Part shown: positions 7,776 through 16,706 of the stretch, piece by piece
How the letters are laid out: each line of letters starts with the position of its first letter
Numbering within the stretch: position 1 is the stretch's first letter
NCBI GenBank assembly: GCA_022361455.1
Contig: JAKSAW010000033.1
Coordinates: forward strand, 1-57,533
DNA length: 57,533 nt
Direction of reading: 5' to 3'
From: Pseudomonadales bacterium
Lineage (GTDB): Bacteria > Pseudomonadota > Gammaproteobacteria > Pseudomonadales > Ketobacteraceae
Translations under genes and position numbers: made by a program
The notes under the pieces: model-generated
What the model was told of the DNA's origin: nothing
Databases searched by the model: none
Seen by the model: only the letters and a program-made list of their open reading frames with translations

Positions 7776-9074
7776 CTAATATCCTGTTAAATAGGTCACT
7801 CGATCCTCTTCATCGCTCGCCTCTTGAGTCAAGGCAACCATCCTATTCTCACTATTAACTATCACGCCCAGATTTTCAGTTTTACCGGCGTTAACTATCG
7901 TATTAGGTTCGCTACATGAATTACCACACTGAACAACCAATGCCTCTTCAGTAACCAAACGAACTTGCTCACCAATGGAACTGATCACATGGTGCTGTAC
8001 ATTTGTCGTTCGCTGAATGTTGCCAAAAGCTATAGTATCCATGCGCTCTTTAAAACTGAAAACTACAGCGCCATTATTTAATTCTTGCACGCCTAACAAA
8101 CCAGCTTGGTAAGTGAAATCCAAAGAGCTAAGAAACCAGTTCTTACGCTGCAAATAGGTCCATTGAAGGTTCCCATCAAAATCATATTTTGCAATTTCTG
8201 GCCCTGCCGATGCGCTAATAGTGTTGGTTCCTTTTACACCAATTAAAGTTCTCGGGGGTTTAACTCTCGCTATATATACACCATCACTGGTATTTTTAAG
8301 CAGCAATTTTTTATCCGATGTATAACCGTAATCTACCCAGCGTACGCCACCGTCATTGCCAATGGAGGATACAAGTTGATTTCGCCCAACAACTATTCCC
8401 TGAGGAATCGGCACCATTGTATCTATGCGTTGATTTTCTAGCTGATTGAGTAAGTTTAATTCACTGTCAAAAATATAAAGACTTCCTTGATCATCTGCGA
8501 TCTCTTGCTTTGCAAAAGCGAATATGTAATCACCATTGTTTGCAATTTGGGTAACGATATCTGGTAATTCACCATCAAAGCTATAACTCTGAGTAGTTTC
8601 ACCCTCTACGAGCACGAGCAGCTCAGTGGACTCTGATTGCTTAAGCGCAATAACGACTTCTTCCCTAGCACTATCAGCGTAAATACTCGTAATAACCTCT
8701 GCGTCATTTATTACGCTGTAATCCCACCCTAACGTCCAGTCTGAATTAAAACCCGCGATTGACATCTCATTGTGCCAAACCACCTGTTGATTAGACTCCA
8801 CAAACTGACCACCAACACCTAAGTTAACATCAAGCTCAGCTTCATCTAGCAGTGTGCCATCAAAGTCATAATGGGCCACACTAGCCCTCGATGAGGTGGC
8901 GAAAACATGGCTAACCTCATTGGCATTGAGACTAAGCAAGGTTTGTGAATTTGAATCTTCGAATGTAAATGATTGCTCCCATACATAGGGAGTTTCTGTT
9001 TCAGGCTGCGAATAACATCCCGATAATATCAATGTCGCGATAACGCCGAAAATATACCCAAACTTCGAGTTCAT
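7776..9074 (-). CDS. Lipoprotein, probable beta-propeller, unknown function
   Basis: The 432-residue protein begins with a signal sequence ending in the lipobox LILSGC (Cys19). The rest is beta-rich and repeats phrases such as YDFDGTLLDEAEL, YSFDGELPDI, YIFDSELNLLNQ and KYDFDGNLQWTYL, spaced by tens of residues. This is the pattern of a WD/PQQ-like beta-propeller. Two close cysteines occur in VVQCGNSCSEP. No catalytic motif is seen. GGAGG lies upstream of the ATG. The surface or periplasmic location is inferred from the lipobox; the propeller is inferred from the repeats. Confidence 0.75.
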   Translation of the reverse strand: MNSKFGYIFGVIATLILSGCYSQPETETPYVWEQSFTFEDSNSQTLLSLNANEVSHVFATSSRASVAHYDFDGTLLDEAELDVNLGVGGQFVESNQQVVWHNEMSIAGFNSDWTLGWDYSVINDAEVITSIYADSAREEVVIALKQSESTELLVLVEGETTQSYSFDGELPDIVTQIANNGDYIFAFAKQEIADDQGSLYIFDSELNLLNQLENQRIDTMVPIPQGIVVGRNQLVSSIGNDGGVRWVDYGYTSDKKLLLKNTSDGVYIARVKPPRTLIGVKGTNTISASAGPEIAKYDFDGNLQWTYLQRKNWFLSSLDFTYQAGLLGVQELNNGAVVFSFKERMDTIAFGNIQRTTNVQHHVISSIGEQVRLVTEEALVVQCGNSCSEPNTIVNAGKTENLGVIVNSENRMVALTQEASDEEDRVTYLTGY

Positions 9075-9156
9075 AGTGGAATCCCTCCTATTAGTATCCT
9101 TAAACCTTTTTAGGTAAACAATTCAGCCACACACTACCTACAAACAAAGTGGATCA

Positions 9157-9178
9157 CTATCTACCAAACGATAGATAG
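9157..9178. promoter_or_regulatory. Inverted repeat in a divergent promoter region
   Basis: A 7-bp inverted repeat, CTATCTA...TAGATAG, with an 8-nt spacer lies in the 228-bp region between the lipoprotein gene (minus) and the NTF2-like gene (plus). It could be an operator; no regulator gene is adjacent. Confidence 0.3.
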
Positions 9179-9302
9179 CAACCTAGATCCCCCGAAACGG
9201 TTTCAAATATCTATTTACAATTCCCATTAGCGGCCTGTTTGCATTCTTCACATCACAGGTATACGTTGTATAGCTATAAAACCCTTAACGAGGAACCAGC
9301 CC

Positions 9303-10115
9303 ATGTTTTCAAGGGAAGAGAAACTAGCGCAAATTAATAAGTCGCCAAAATTCGTGGCGGCACACGACAAAGAAAGCTGGTTAAGTATTTTTAGCCAAGA
9401 TGCAATTGTAGAAGACCCTGTTGGCTCCAGACCTGTTACCACCCAGGCGCAACGCTCCGCCTTCTACGATACCTTTATTGAACCCAATCAAATCACGTTT
9501 CATGTTCAAAATGATATTGTGGTGAATAATCGTGTGGTCAGAGATCTCGATGTTGAGATCAAAATGAAGGGGTCGAAAGTAATGGTGCCGATGCATTTGC
9601 TTTACGAGCTATGCGAAGAAAATAAAAAACCACGCATCAATCACCTAGCAGCTCATTGGGAGCTAATGCCGATGGTGTCATCTTTATTTGCTAATGGCCT
9701 AGCAGCGCTTCCGGTGATGGTGGGGCTTTCGTCGCGCATGATTAAGAATCAAGGCTTGGCGGGTGTTACGGGTTTTATGGCTGGTGTAGGGAAACTAAAA
9801 GGCAAAGGTAAAAAATTAGCTCGGGCATTTTTCCAAGCATGTGAAGCAAAAGATAGCGACAAACTAAGAAGTCTATTTGTGGAACACCCCAGCATTCAGA
9901 TTCCCTATGGCAGTGCCGATGAATCTATAGACAGCATGATTCAAAACTACCCGTCGAAATTAAACATTTCGAAAATGATTGAGGCGGGGCTCACGACAAC
10001 GGTCTCGATTTCCTTTAGTACTATAGGCGACGAATCGCTTAAACAAGGCGTGGCAATCTTTATCTTTGATCAATACAGCAAAAAAATTCGAGAGCTAACC
10101 ATTTACAGCGAATAA
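9303..10115 (+). CDS. Tandem NTF2/SnoaL-like domain protein
   Basis: This 270-residue protein appears to contain two cone-shaped NTF2-like domains. The first (about 1-125) shows the typical opening KFVAAHDKESWLSIFSQDA followed by IVEDPVGSRP. The second (about 165-270) begins ARAFFQACEAKDSDKLRSLF and ends with KKIRELTIYSE. They are joined by a hydrophobic stretch near 128-160 (SLFANGLAALPVMVG). NTF2-like folds include ketosteroid isomerases, polyketide cyclases and simple ligand-binding proteins, so no reaction can be assigned. GAGGAA precedes the ATG. Confidence 0.7.
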   Translation: MFSREEKLAQINKSPKFVAAHDKESWLSIFSQDAIVEDPVGSRPVTTQAQRSAFYDTFIEPNQITFHVQNDIVVNNRVVRDLDVEIKMKGSKVMVPMHLLYELCEENKKPRINHLAAHWELMPMVSSLFANGLAALPVMVGLSSRMIKNQGLAGVTGFMAGVGKLKGKGKKLARAFFQACEAKDSDKLRSLFVEHPSIQIPYGSADESIDSMIQNYPSKLNISKMIEAGLTTTVSISFSTIGDESLKQGVAIFIFDQYSKKIRELTIYSE

Positions 10116-10348
10116 CAGAGATCTACAAGTAACCACCAAACCAGCTATCAATTTAAACTAGCGCAGCTACTTATATAGCTGAATATAGTAAAAAACCAAC
10201 CTCGTTAATCAAAGATGTGGGGGTTCGCAGCTACCATCTTGAAACACCTTCAAATCAATGGCTTTTGTAATGATCTTGGTCAACTTTAATCTATACATAG
10301 GATATGGATACTGTGCGATAATTAATCCGTAGAGATAGTTATTCTTTG

Positions 10349-10386
10349 AGCTTTCTCTCGTTTTGGTCAGCCATCAAGAGAAAGCT
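10349..10386 (-). terminator. Hairpin downstream of the SDR gene
   Basis: A perfect 10-bp inverted repeat (arms AGCTTTCTCT at 10349-10358 and AGAGAAAGCT at 10377-10386, 18-nt loop) lies just beyond the 3' end of the minus-strand SDR gene. There is no U tract; it may be a terminator or an RNA-stabilising stem. Confidence 0.4.
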
Positions 10387-10397
10387 GCAGAAATATC

Positions 10398-11783
10398 TTA
10401 TCCAAACAAGCGACCAAAAAATCCTTTCTTAGGTTCTGGAGCTTCTGCAGACTCTTTCTTAGCTGCATCTGCTTCTGAACCTTCTAGCAATATACCGGTC
10501 ACCGCAGCATCCATCACTACCTTACCCATTAGCTTGCCTTTAACAGTACCGCCAAGTTTTTTCTCTTCATCCATTTGTAGAGAGTAATTCAAAGTCATTG
10601 GTACTGGTTTAGTTAACTTGCAAGACCATTTCATGGTGTCGCCGTTTTCTATTTTACCTTCTAATACTTTTTGCGGGCCATGTTCTTCATTCAAAACATT
10701 ACCGACTAAATCTTTGCCCTTGGAATCCAACACTAGGTTACTGAATTGATCCCCTACAGGCGATTTAATCGTAAGCTTCCAAGCATCACTCACGTTATTG
10801 ATTTTGATAGCTTCAATATCTGTGCCACCAACATGCGCATTCTTAGTAGCATTCATATCCTTGAACATTTCATACTCTTCTTCAGAAAAGCCAAGGTTTC
10901 CTAAATCGTCGAATGCATCGTGAATCACTGACCAAGGAGATTGATCATTCATCACAGTACCCATTTGCTGCGCTACCGACTCTATGGTGTTATCAACTTT
11001 CATGGTCTCGGATGCTGCAAATACCACACGATAGAACATGCCACCGCCAACAGAGAAGAACTCACCATTAACATCACTGTCTTCGTGACAAAGGTAAGCA
11101 ATAACGGGTGCTAACTTATCCGGAGTAAAATCGTCTTCCAACTTCTTGCGGAAAACACCATCAGGCAACATACCCGACATACGAGTAAATGCTGCGGGCA
11201 TAATGGCATTAATATTAATACCGTGCTCTTTACCCACTAAAGCCAAGTTATTTGTAAGCCCCAACACACCCGCTTTCATTGTTGGATACGCTATCTGTGG
11301 AACAAAACCTAATGCAGAGGAAGATGCAGTATTAACGATTCGACCATACTGTTGCTTGATCATGTGAGGCCAAGCAGCACGCATGGTATTGATAGTACCC
11401 ATGACGTGAACAGCGTGTTGCTGTTCCATTTCTTCTTTTTCGATATCGGGAAAAATAGCTGGGCTAGTGATACCGGCGTTATTAATGATGATATCAACAC
11501 GTCCCCATGTATCCATGGCCTGCTCTATAATCTGCTTCGCAGAATTCCATTCAGATACGCTGCTCTTATTAGCGATGGCTTCGCCACCAGCGTCTTTAAT
11601 ACGCTTAACAGCTTGGGCAGCATATGAGGTATCAATATTTTGATCCATTCCTAGAGGGTCGCCCCCTAGATCATTCACTACGACTTTAGCGCCGTGTTCT
11701 GCAAGATATTTGGCATACTCGAAGCCAAGTCCCCCGCCTGCACCCGTTACGATCGCCACTCTGTTCTCAAATTTATATGACAT
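10398..11783 (-). CDS. SDR (MFE-2 / 17-beta-HSD4-like) with C-terminal lipid-binding-like domain
   Basis: The first 300 or so of 461 residues form a short-chain dehydrogenase of the (3R)-hydroxyacyl-CoA dehydrogenase / 17-beta-hydroxysteroid dehydrogenase type 4 kind. Features are TGAGGGLG for cofactor binding, the inserted VVVNDLGGDPLG loop, NNAGI, TASSSA and the catalytic YPTMK. The C-terminal part (about 310-445) is beta-rich (TIKSPVGDQF, LNYSLQMDEEKKLGGTVKG) and ends with a lysine- and phenylalanine-rich tail KKGFFGRLFG that could touch membranes. I do not recognise a standard SCP2 domain there. A role in beta-oxidation of branched or steroid side chains is plausible from family. Confidence 0.85.
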   Translation of the reverse strand: MSYKFENRVAIVTGAGGGLGFEYAKYLAEHGAKVVVNDLGGDPLGMDQNIDTSYAAQAVKRIKDAGGEAIANKSSVSEWNSAKQIIEQAMDTWGRVDIIINNAGITSPAIFPDIEKEEMEQQHAVHVMGTINTMRAAWPHMIKQQYGRIVNTASSSALGFVPQIAYPTMKAGVLGLTNNLALVGKEHGININAIMPAAFTRMSGMLPDGVFRKKLEDDFTPDKLAPVIAYLCHEDSDVNGEFFSVGGGMFYRVVFAASETMKVDNTIESVAQQMGTVMNDQSPWSVIHDAFDDLGNLGFSEEEYEMFKDMNATKNAHVGGTDIEAIKINNVSDAWKLTIKSPVGDQFSNLVLDSKGKDLVGNVLNEEHGPQKVLEGKIENGDTMKWSCKLTKPVPMTLNYSLQMDEEKKLGGTVKGKLMGKVVMDAAVTGILLEGSEADAAKKESAEAPEPKKGFFGRLFG

Positions 11784-11981
11784 GATCTAGTCCTTATTGT
11801 TCTCTGCAATCTATCGATCCTACCCCACAGACCATTCGGTTTGCCTACTACAGATGTATTAGATACGTCGTTTTTTCACATAGCGTCTTATAAATCAGCG
11901 TGTTAGCTTTGCAGAACATGCTCCATGGGAACCGCCTCATGGCAAGATTAAACCTAAATATGCTAAAAGTGGTGCTACAAA

Positions 11982-12680
11982 ATGAGCTTATTGAATGTTG
12001 CTTCGTCCTTTGCTGTGTCAGTAACCAGGCTTGGCGCTGGTATGAAAGCCGCCCCGTCCGATCAGGCTCTGGCTAAGGAAGCCCTGGTCCTGTTTGAATT
12101 CGAAGGCTGTCCATTTTGTCGCAAAGTGCGTGAAGCGCTAACTGAGTTAGACCTTGATGCCGAAATTCGACCCTGCCCTAAGAATGGCCAGCGCTTCAGA
12201 CCTCAGGTAACTGAGCTAGGTGGCAAAGCCCAATTTCCATTTTTGATTGATCCCAACACAGGCTGGGAAGGTTACGAATCTGCAGCTATTGTTGATTATC
12301 TTTTTAGAACCTATGGCAAAGGAAAAAAACCCGGCTTTTTAATTAAAGGCAACGCATTTGCAACGTTAAACAGCTCTATCGCCAGCGGCATCCGACCAAT
12401 GAATGGCATGCGCGCTAAATCGTCCCGAGCACCGGAACAACCTTTGGAGCTTTATAGCTTTGAGATTTCACCTTTTTGCCGAGTGGTTCGTGAAAAGCTT
12501 TGTGAATTGGAAACGCCTTACATTCTTCACAATGTCGGCAAAGGCAGCCCATCGAGAGAGGCATTTATCAAACGTTCAGGAAAAATGATGGTCCCCTATT
12601 TAATTGATCCAAACACCGGGGTAGAAATGTTTGAATCAGCGGATATCGTTAAATATCTTGAAGACACCTATAGTTTATAA
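11982..12680 (+). CDS. Protein with two tandem GST-N/glutaredoxin-like domains
   Basis: The 232 residues hold two copies of a thioredoxin-fold, GST-N-terminal-like domain. Copy one (about 33-110) has FEGCPFCRKVREAL with a CPFC redox pair, then QFPFLIDPNTGWEGYESAAIVDYL. Copy two (about 150-230) has FEISPFCRVVREKL, in which the first Cys is Ser, then MVPYLIDPNTGVEMFESADIVKYL. The GST alpha-helical domain is absent. Such proteins probably bind glutathione; the first copy could act as a dithiol and the second as a monothiol glutaredoxin. A strong terminator follows the gene. Confidence 0.82.
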   Translation: MSLLNVASSFAVSVTRLGAGMKAAPSDQALAKEALVLFEFEGCPFCRKVREALTELDLDAEIRPCPKNGQRFRPQVTELGGKAQFPFLIDPNTGWEGYESAAIVDYLFRTYGKGKKPGFLIKGNAFATLNSSIASGIRPMNGMRAKSSRAPEQPLELYSFEISPFCRVVREKLCELETPYILHNVGKGSPSREAFIKRSGKMMVPYLIDPNTGVEMFESADIVKYLEDTYSL

Positions 12681-12705
12681 AAACCATCCTTAAGAATTAA
12701 TTATT

Positions 12706-12732
12706 AAAAAAGGGGCTTAATAGCCCCTTTTT
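12706..12732. terminator. Bidirectional intrinsic terminator
   Basis: An AAAAAGGGGCT-TAAT-AGCCCCTTTTT hairpin has a T tract on both strands. It lies between the tandem GST-N gene (plus) and the alpha/beta hydrolase gene (minus), 15 bp from the latter's 3' end. Confidence 0.9.
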
Positions 12733-12746
12733 ATTTTTCACAATTT

Positions 12747-13601
12747 TTAACTCTGCAGCTTCGCCATTTCCTCTGCAATCATTTCTGGAAATTCCATGGG
12801 AAAGAAGTGGTCGACATCGCGCCGATGATCTTCGGTTGCATTGGGAAGTTTATTCACTAATTCCGGCCAGGTGGGTGAATAACGAAAGCTAAACTTTTCA
12901 TCTTCTGGACCAAACTCTCGGGCACGAATAATATGCACGGGAACATTAATATCCGCTAATTTTTCCAACAAGGGTTCTGCGCCGAGATTTCGATATACAC
13001 AAGCTTCAAGATCTGGTTCACAAGCCAACTGAAAGCGTTCCGAATTCTCAACCGGTTTTAAAGCACCATCAGCGTAATCTTTAAAAACTGTTTTATTCCA
13101 TGTGTTGTAAGGATCACGCTCTAGATAGGCTTTATAAAAAGCTTCACTAGATTCCCAATCATTACGCCGCCTTGCTATTGGGCTATCGACAATCGCCTGA
13201 AAGGTTTTAATTAATTCCAACGACGCTACTACGGGATCGAGTAATAGAAGCTGAGTAAAACGTTGCGGCATGATAGAGGCAACCGACAACATCAGCTGCC
13301 CTCCCATAGAGTGACCGATGCCAAACACTTCGTTTAGATCTAAATGCTCCACCAATGCAGCCATCATTTGAGCTACCTTATCCCAATAAAAAAGCTCACC
13401 GGGGCGATCACTTTTTCCGTGGCCAGGTGCATCTACCAAGTAAATGGGGTTACCCATTGATTCCACGACTTGAAACCAAACTCTACTGTGAAATCCAGTT
13501 GCATGGAAAAATAGCAACGGTGTGCCTTCTCCGTCACGAAAGCGATAATGTAGCTTTAAATCATTTACTTCGAAAAACTCAGAAGAAAATTCGTTGGCCA
13601 T
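12747..13601 (-). CDS. Alpha/beta-fold hydrolase
   Basis: This 284-residue hydrolase has the nucleophile elbow GHSMGG, the oxyanion-hole region FFHATGFHS, and a C-terminal DVDHFFPMEFP carrying the catalytic His. HxTGF-type wording fits the general esterase/epoxide-hydrolase-like branch, but the substrate is unknown. I chose ATG at 13601 because AGGGGT lies four bases upstream; an upstream TTG at 13616 has none. In this neighbourhood a lactone or ester made by a Baeyer-Villiger monooxygenase would be a natural substrate, which is inference only. Confidence 0.85.
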   Translation of the reverse strand: MANEFSSEFFEVNDLKLHYRFRDGEGTPLLFFHATGFHSRVWFQVVESMGNPIYLVDAPGHGKSDRPGELFYWDKVAQMMAALVEHLDLNEVFGIGHSMGGQLMLSVASIMPQRFTQLLLLDPVVASLELIKTFQAIVDSPIARRRNDWESSEAFYKAYLERDPYNTWNKTVFKDYADGALKPVENSERFQLACEPDLEACVYRNLGAEPLLEKLADINVPVHIIRAREFGPEDEKFSFRYSPTWPELVNKLPNATEDHRRDVDHFFPMEFPEMIAEEMAKLQS

Positions 13602-13723
13602 AGATACCCCTAACAACTAAACACAACTCATATCTAACGCTATTTGAGTGACACTCATATAGCAATAAAGACAACATGCCCCATGATTACAAACCATGCG
13701 CCGGAAAATACAGCGGCTGTGAT

Positions 13724-14566
13724 TTAGGATAATGCAATAGGCTCTACTGCAAACTTACCCATGTCATTTTTGACAATTTTACCCACTGCCATATGCGGAT
13801 CATGGGCAAACGCTATCATACCGTTATCGTTATATAGCTCTTCGATTAAATTAGTTTTTTCTTCGATTAGCATTTCAGGGTAACGATCGTAGCCCATGGT
13901 GATTGATAGATTAACCCAAGCACTACCGGGAATTAAATCAGACGCATAAACCAAAGGCCCCTCTTCGGTATTTATGCATGTCATCATTAGCCCAGGAGTG
14001 TGACCATCGGACCAAAGAAAAGATAACAATGCTGCAAACGGAGGCTCGTCATTCCGCTCAATAAGCACCAAGCGATTGGAATCCTGCAGCAGTGTTTGTA
14101 ATTGCGGAATATAGGAACCACGATCTCGCCGATGGGGATTGCAAGCCCTCTGCCACTGTTCTTTACCAACATAAAAGGTTGCCTTAGGAAACAACAAAGC
14201 GGGCCCTACGTTTTCTTGCCAAGGCGTAAAAAGCCCACCGGCATGATCAAAATGCAAATGAGATAAAATCACTGCATCAATATCTTCATGGGATATTCCA
14301 TGTTGTTGCATCGAGCTTAGTAATACATGCTCACTCTCGACAACCCCATAACGTTCTTTAGCTGCAGGATCAAAAAATGCACCTATGCCAGCTTCTAACA
14401 GTATAAGCTTGCTCTCATATTCTATGAGTAATGAGCGACAACTTAGATCAATGCGATTAAGTTCATCCGCCCTCGCCCAGCGCTGCCATAATGCCTTTGG
14501 TGCATTGCCAAACATGGCACCACCATCTAGCTTTTGCGAGTTACCTAATAAAGGAATGATTTTCAT
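13724..14566 (-). CDS. MBL-fold metallohydrolase (lactonase-like)
   Basis: The 280-residue protein carries the di-zinc motif HLHFDHAGG, a second histidine in WSDGHTPGLM, an Asp in YASDLIPG and a final His in FAHDPHM. The layout is that of the metallo-beta-lactamase superfamily branch containing AHL lactonases and related hydrolases. No convincing ribosome-binding site precedes the ATG at 14566. It lies about 120 bp from the alpha/beta hydrolase on the same strand. Its substrate is not determined; a lactone or ester is likely. Confidence 0.83.
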   Translation of the reverse strand: MKIIPLLGNSQKLDGGAMFGNAPKALWQRWARADELNRIDLSCRSLLIEYESKLILLEAGIGAFFDPAAKERYGVVESEHVLLSSMQQHGISHEDIDAVILSHLHFDHAGGLFTPWQENVGPALLFPKATFYVGKEQWQRACNPHRRDRGSYIPQLQTLLQDSNRLVLIERNDEPPFAALLSFLWSDGHTPGLMMTCINTEEGPLVYASDLIPGSAWVNLSITMGYDRYPEMLIEEKTNLIEELYNDNGMIAFAHDPHMAVGKIVKNDMGKFAVEPIALS

Positions 14567-14629
14567 GAATGCAAGATGCCCTAAACCGAGATAAGGGCAT
14601 CTTACGGAAAGAAAGGAATCAAAAAAAGA

Positions 14630-15004
14630 CTAATCTTGAAAAGCGTCGCGCGTTTCTTTTAACTGCTCAGCGGCTTCAGGATGCCCTTTAAACGCTGCAT
14701 ATGAAAACCAGCTATCGGCATAATGTAATAAGACATTTTTGTCGTCCCACAGCCATAAAGAGCCATCAGCAACAAATTCATCTGAATCCGATTCCACAAG
14801 ATTGTCTGCTAATCCAGAAAAGCATTCCGCAATATCATAAGCGGTTTGAGACGTAATATCTTCGGCCGAATATTCAAGTTCAAAACAAACCTGAATATCG
14901 ACTTCAGTAGACTCTTCTTCGTTTGCCACACTGCTGGTTGTGGAAACAGCTAATGCAAGGGCCAACGCTAATAACGACTTTTCGGTGTTTAATAAATACT
15001 TCAT
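14630..15004 (-). CDS. Small secreted protein, unknown function
   Basis: The product is 124 residues from ATG 15004, chosen because a perfect GGAGG sits five bases upstream. An in-frame start 57 bases earlier lacks one and would bury the signal peptide. The N-terminus (LLALALALAVSTTSSVA) is a typical Sec signal. The mature part is acidic with two cysteines (IQVCFELE and AECFSG) that may pair, and ends SYAAFKGHPEAAEQLKE, faintly reminiscent of a Sel1-like repeat. No function is assigned. Confidence 0.75.
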   Translation of the reverse strand: MKYLLNTEKSLLALALALAVSTTSSVANEEESTEVDIQVCFELEYSAEDITSQTAYDIAECFSGLADNLVESDSDEFVADGSLWLWDDKNVLLHYADSWFSYAAFKGHPEAAEQLKETRDAFQD

Positions 15005-15404
15005 ATCAACCTCCGATTGTTTAAAGTATATACAGCGAATACCCTGATTTCCTTTAAACACTAGGTTTTAGTGCAAAATATCATTAATCGGAAAAGCGCT
15101 GACAGGTTTAGTTATTAAAACCCGCATTATATGAGGTACTTATTAGAATAAGGAATAAAAAATCTCTTATTGCTCAATCACTAAGCTATTCAAACATGCG
15201 TCCATCTCTTCATTCGATACTGATAGCACCATTCAGTGATTTCCAATCAATAGTGCCAATGTTGACAAATATTATCTGATCATTGATCATATCAAAACCT
15301 GAACATTGATCAGATAATAATTAATTGCCTTGGATCTTAGACCAAGCCTTTAAGCTACTGATTTTAATTAACTAATCCTTAGAGAAAACCAGACAAGAAG
15401 GCAC
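15005..15404. other. 400-bp intergenic region upstream of the FMO gene
   Basis: It separates a minus-strand secreted-protein gene from a plus-strand monooxygenase gene, so it must hold both promoters. It is AT-rich. The only strong structure I see is the TGATCA-containing inverted repeat at 15271-15318. No ORF with a good start and no RNA gene is evident. Confidence 0.6.
15271..15318. promoter_or_regulatory. Inverted repeat with repeated ATTGATCA sites
   Basis: The arms ATTATCTGATCA (15271-15282) and TGATCAGATAAT (15307-15318) are perfect reverse complements. Within the region ATTGATCA occurs twice (15282-15289 and 15305-15312). It lies about 90 bp upstream of the FMO start and looks like a multi-site operator. 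No adjacent regulator gene identifies the protein. Confidence 0.5.
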
Positions 15405-16706
15405 ATGCTCATGACCAGACAACAGAAAATCGACGTTGCCGTAGTCGGCGCGGGGCCCTCTGGACTTATATTATCCAAGCTCCTAGCCATGACTGGTGCT
15501 AGTTTTAGAGTCTTTGAACGCAACTCCGACGTGGGCGGTATATGGGATATCGATGCACCGAACTCCCCCATGTATGAATCCGCCCATTTTATTTCATCAC
15601 GAACACTATCAGGTTTCCCTGATTTCCCAATGCCGGATAACTATCCTGATTATCCGAATCATAAACAGTTGCTAGATTACATTCGCGGCTTTGCTGACGC
15701 TTTCAATTTGCGACAACACATTCAATTTAACAGCGACATTATAAAAGCACAGCAAACTGAAGAAGGTGATTGGCTACTAGAATTTGCTGATGGAACCACT
15801 CAGCAATGCGGCTATTTGATTTGTGCAAACGGTGTTACCTGGGAACCCAATTTGGTGACCTGGCCAGGAGAATTTAATGGCGAGATTCGTCACTCAGTCA
15901 CCTATCGTTCGGCAAATGAGTTTAACGGAAAAAGAGTTTTAATTGTTGGCGCAGGCAACTCAGGTGTCGATATTGCCTGTGATGCATCGTTCGCCGCTGA
16001 TCAAGCTTATTTAAGTGTTCGCCGCGGTTATCATTTTATGCCTAAGCACATCATGGGCAAACCCTCCGACGTTTTCGCTAAAGAAGGCCCACAATTGCCT
16101 TTTAAGATTCAACAAACAGTTTTCGGTTGGATGCTAAAAGCAATTAACGGCAACATGACTCGTTATGGCTTACCTGAGCCTGACCATAAAGTGTTTGAAA
16201 CACATCCTATTTTAAACACTCAAATTCTTCACTATTTGGGTCATGGCGATTGTATTGCCAAGCCCGATATTGACCACTTAGATGGAAACGATGTGGTGTT
16301 TATAGATGGATCTCGAGAACAAATTGATTTAATTATTACTGCCACAGGTTATCAGCACAGCATTCCTTTCCTAGATGATAACACTATTGATTTTAAAAAT
16401 GGTCGCCCAAATTTATACCTTAATCTGTTTTCCAGAAAGCATACCAACTTGGCGGTATTGGGCTTTATTGAATTCGCTTCAGCGGCTTACGAAAACTTCA
16501 CCAGAATGGCGGAATTGATTGTTGCCGACGCTACCACCAATAAAAACGCAAAGCTAGCATCGCTGAAAAAGTCTCACCACCCAGATCTAAAAGGCGGTAA
16601 GCACTATTTAAAAACTAAACGTAATGCTAATTACGTCAATGTGGACACTTATTTAAAGACACTTGATCAAGTGAAAAAAGATATTGGCTTAAAGCAAACG
16701 CTCTAA
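15405..16706 (+). CDS. Flavin-containing monooxygenase (FMO-type)
   Basis: This 433-residue class B flavoprotein monooxygenase has an FAD site VVGAGPSGL (near residue 14), an NADPH site VGAGNSGVD (near 185), and the FMO fingerprint FNGEIRHSVTY (FxGxxxHxxx[YF]) between them. A late TATGYQ-type motif (TATGYQHSIPF) is also present. FMO-type enzymes use NADPH and O2 to oxygenate S, N or carbonyl carbon. It could be a second Baeyer-Villiger-like enzyme beside the one at 21115. The 3' end overlaps that of the convergent MBL gene by 4 bp. Confidence 0.87.
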   Translation: MLMTRQQKIDVAVVGAGPSGLILSKLLAMTGASFRVFERNSDVGGIWDIDAPNSPMYESAHFISSRTLSGFPDFPMPDNYPDYPNHKQLLDYIRGFADAFNLRQHIQFNSDIIKAQQTEEGDWLLEFADGTTQQCGYLICANGVTWEPNLVTWPGEFNGEIRHSVTYRSANEFNGKRVLIVGAGNSGVDIACDASFAADQAYLSVRRGYHFMPKHIMGKPSDVFAKEGPQLPFKIQQTVFGWMLKAINGNMTRYGLPEPDHKVFETHPILNTQILHYLGHGDCIAKPDIDHLDGNDVVFIDGSREQIDLIITATGYQHSIPFLDDNTIDFKNGRPNLYLNLFSRKHTNLAVLGFIEFASAAYENFTRMAELIVADATTNKNAKLASLKKSHHPDLKGGKHYLKTKRNANYVNVDTYLKTLDQVKKDIGLKQTL

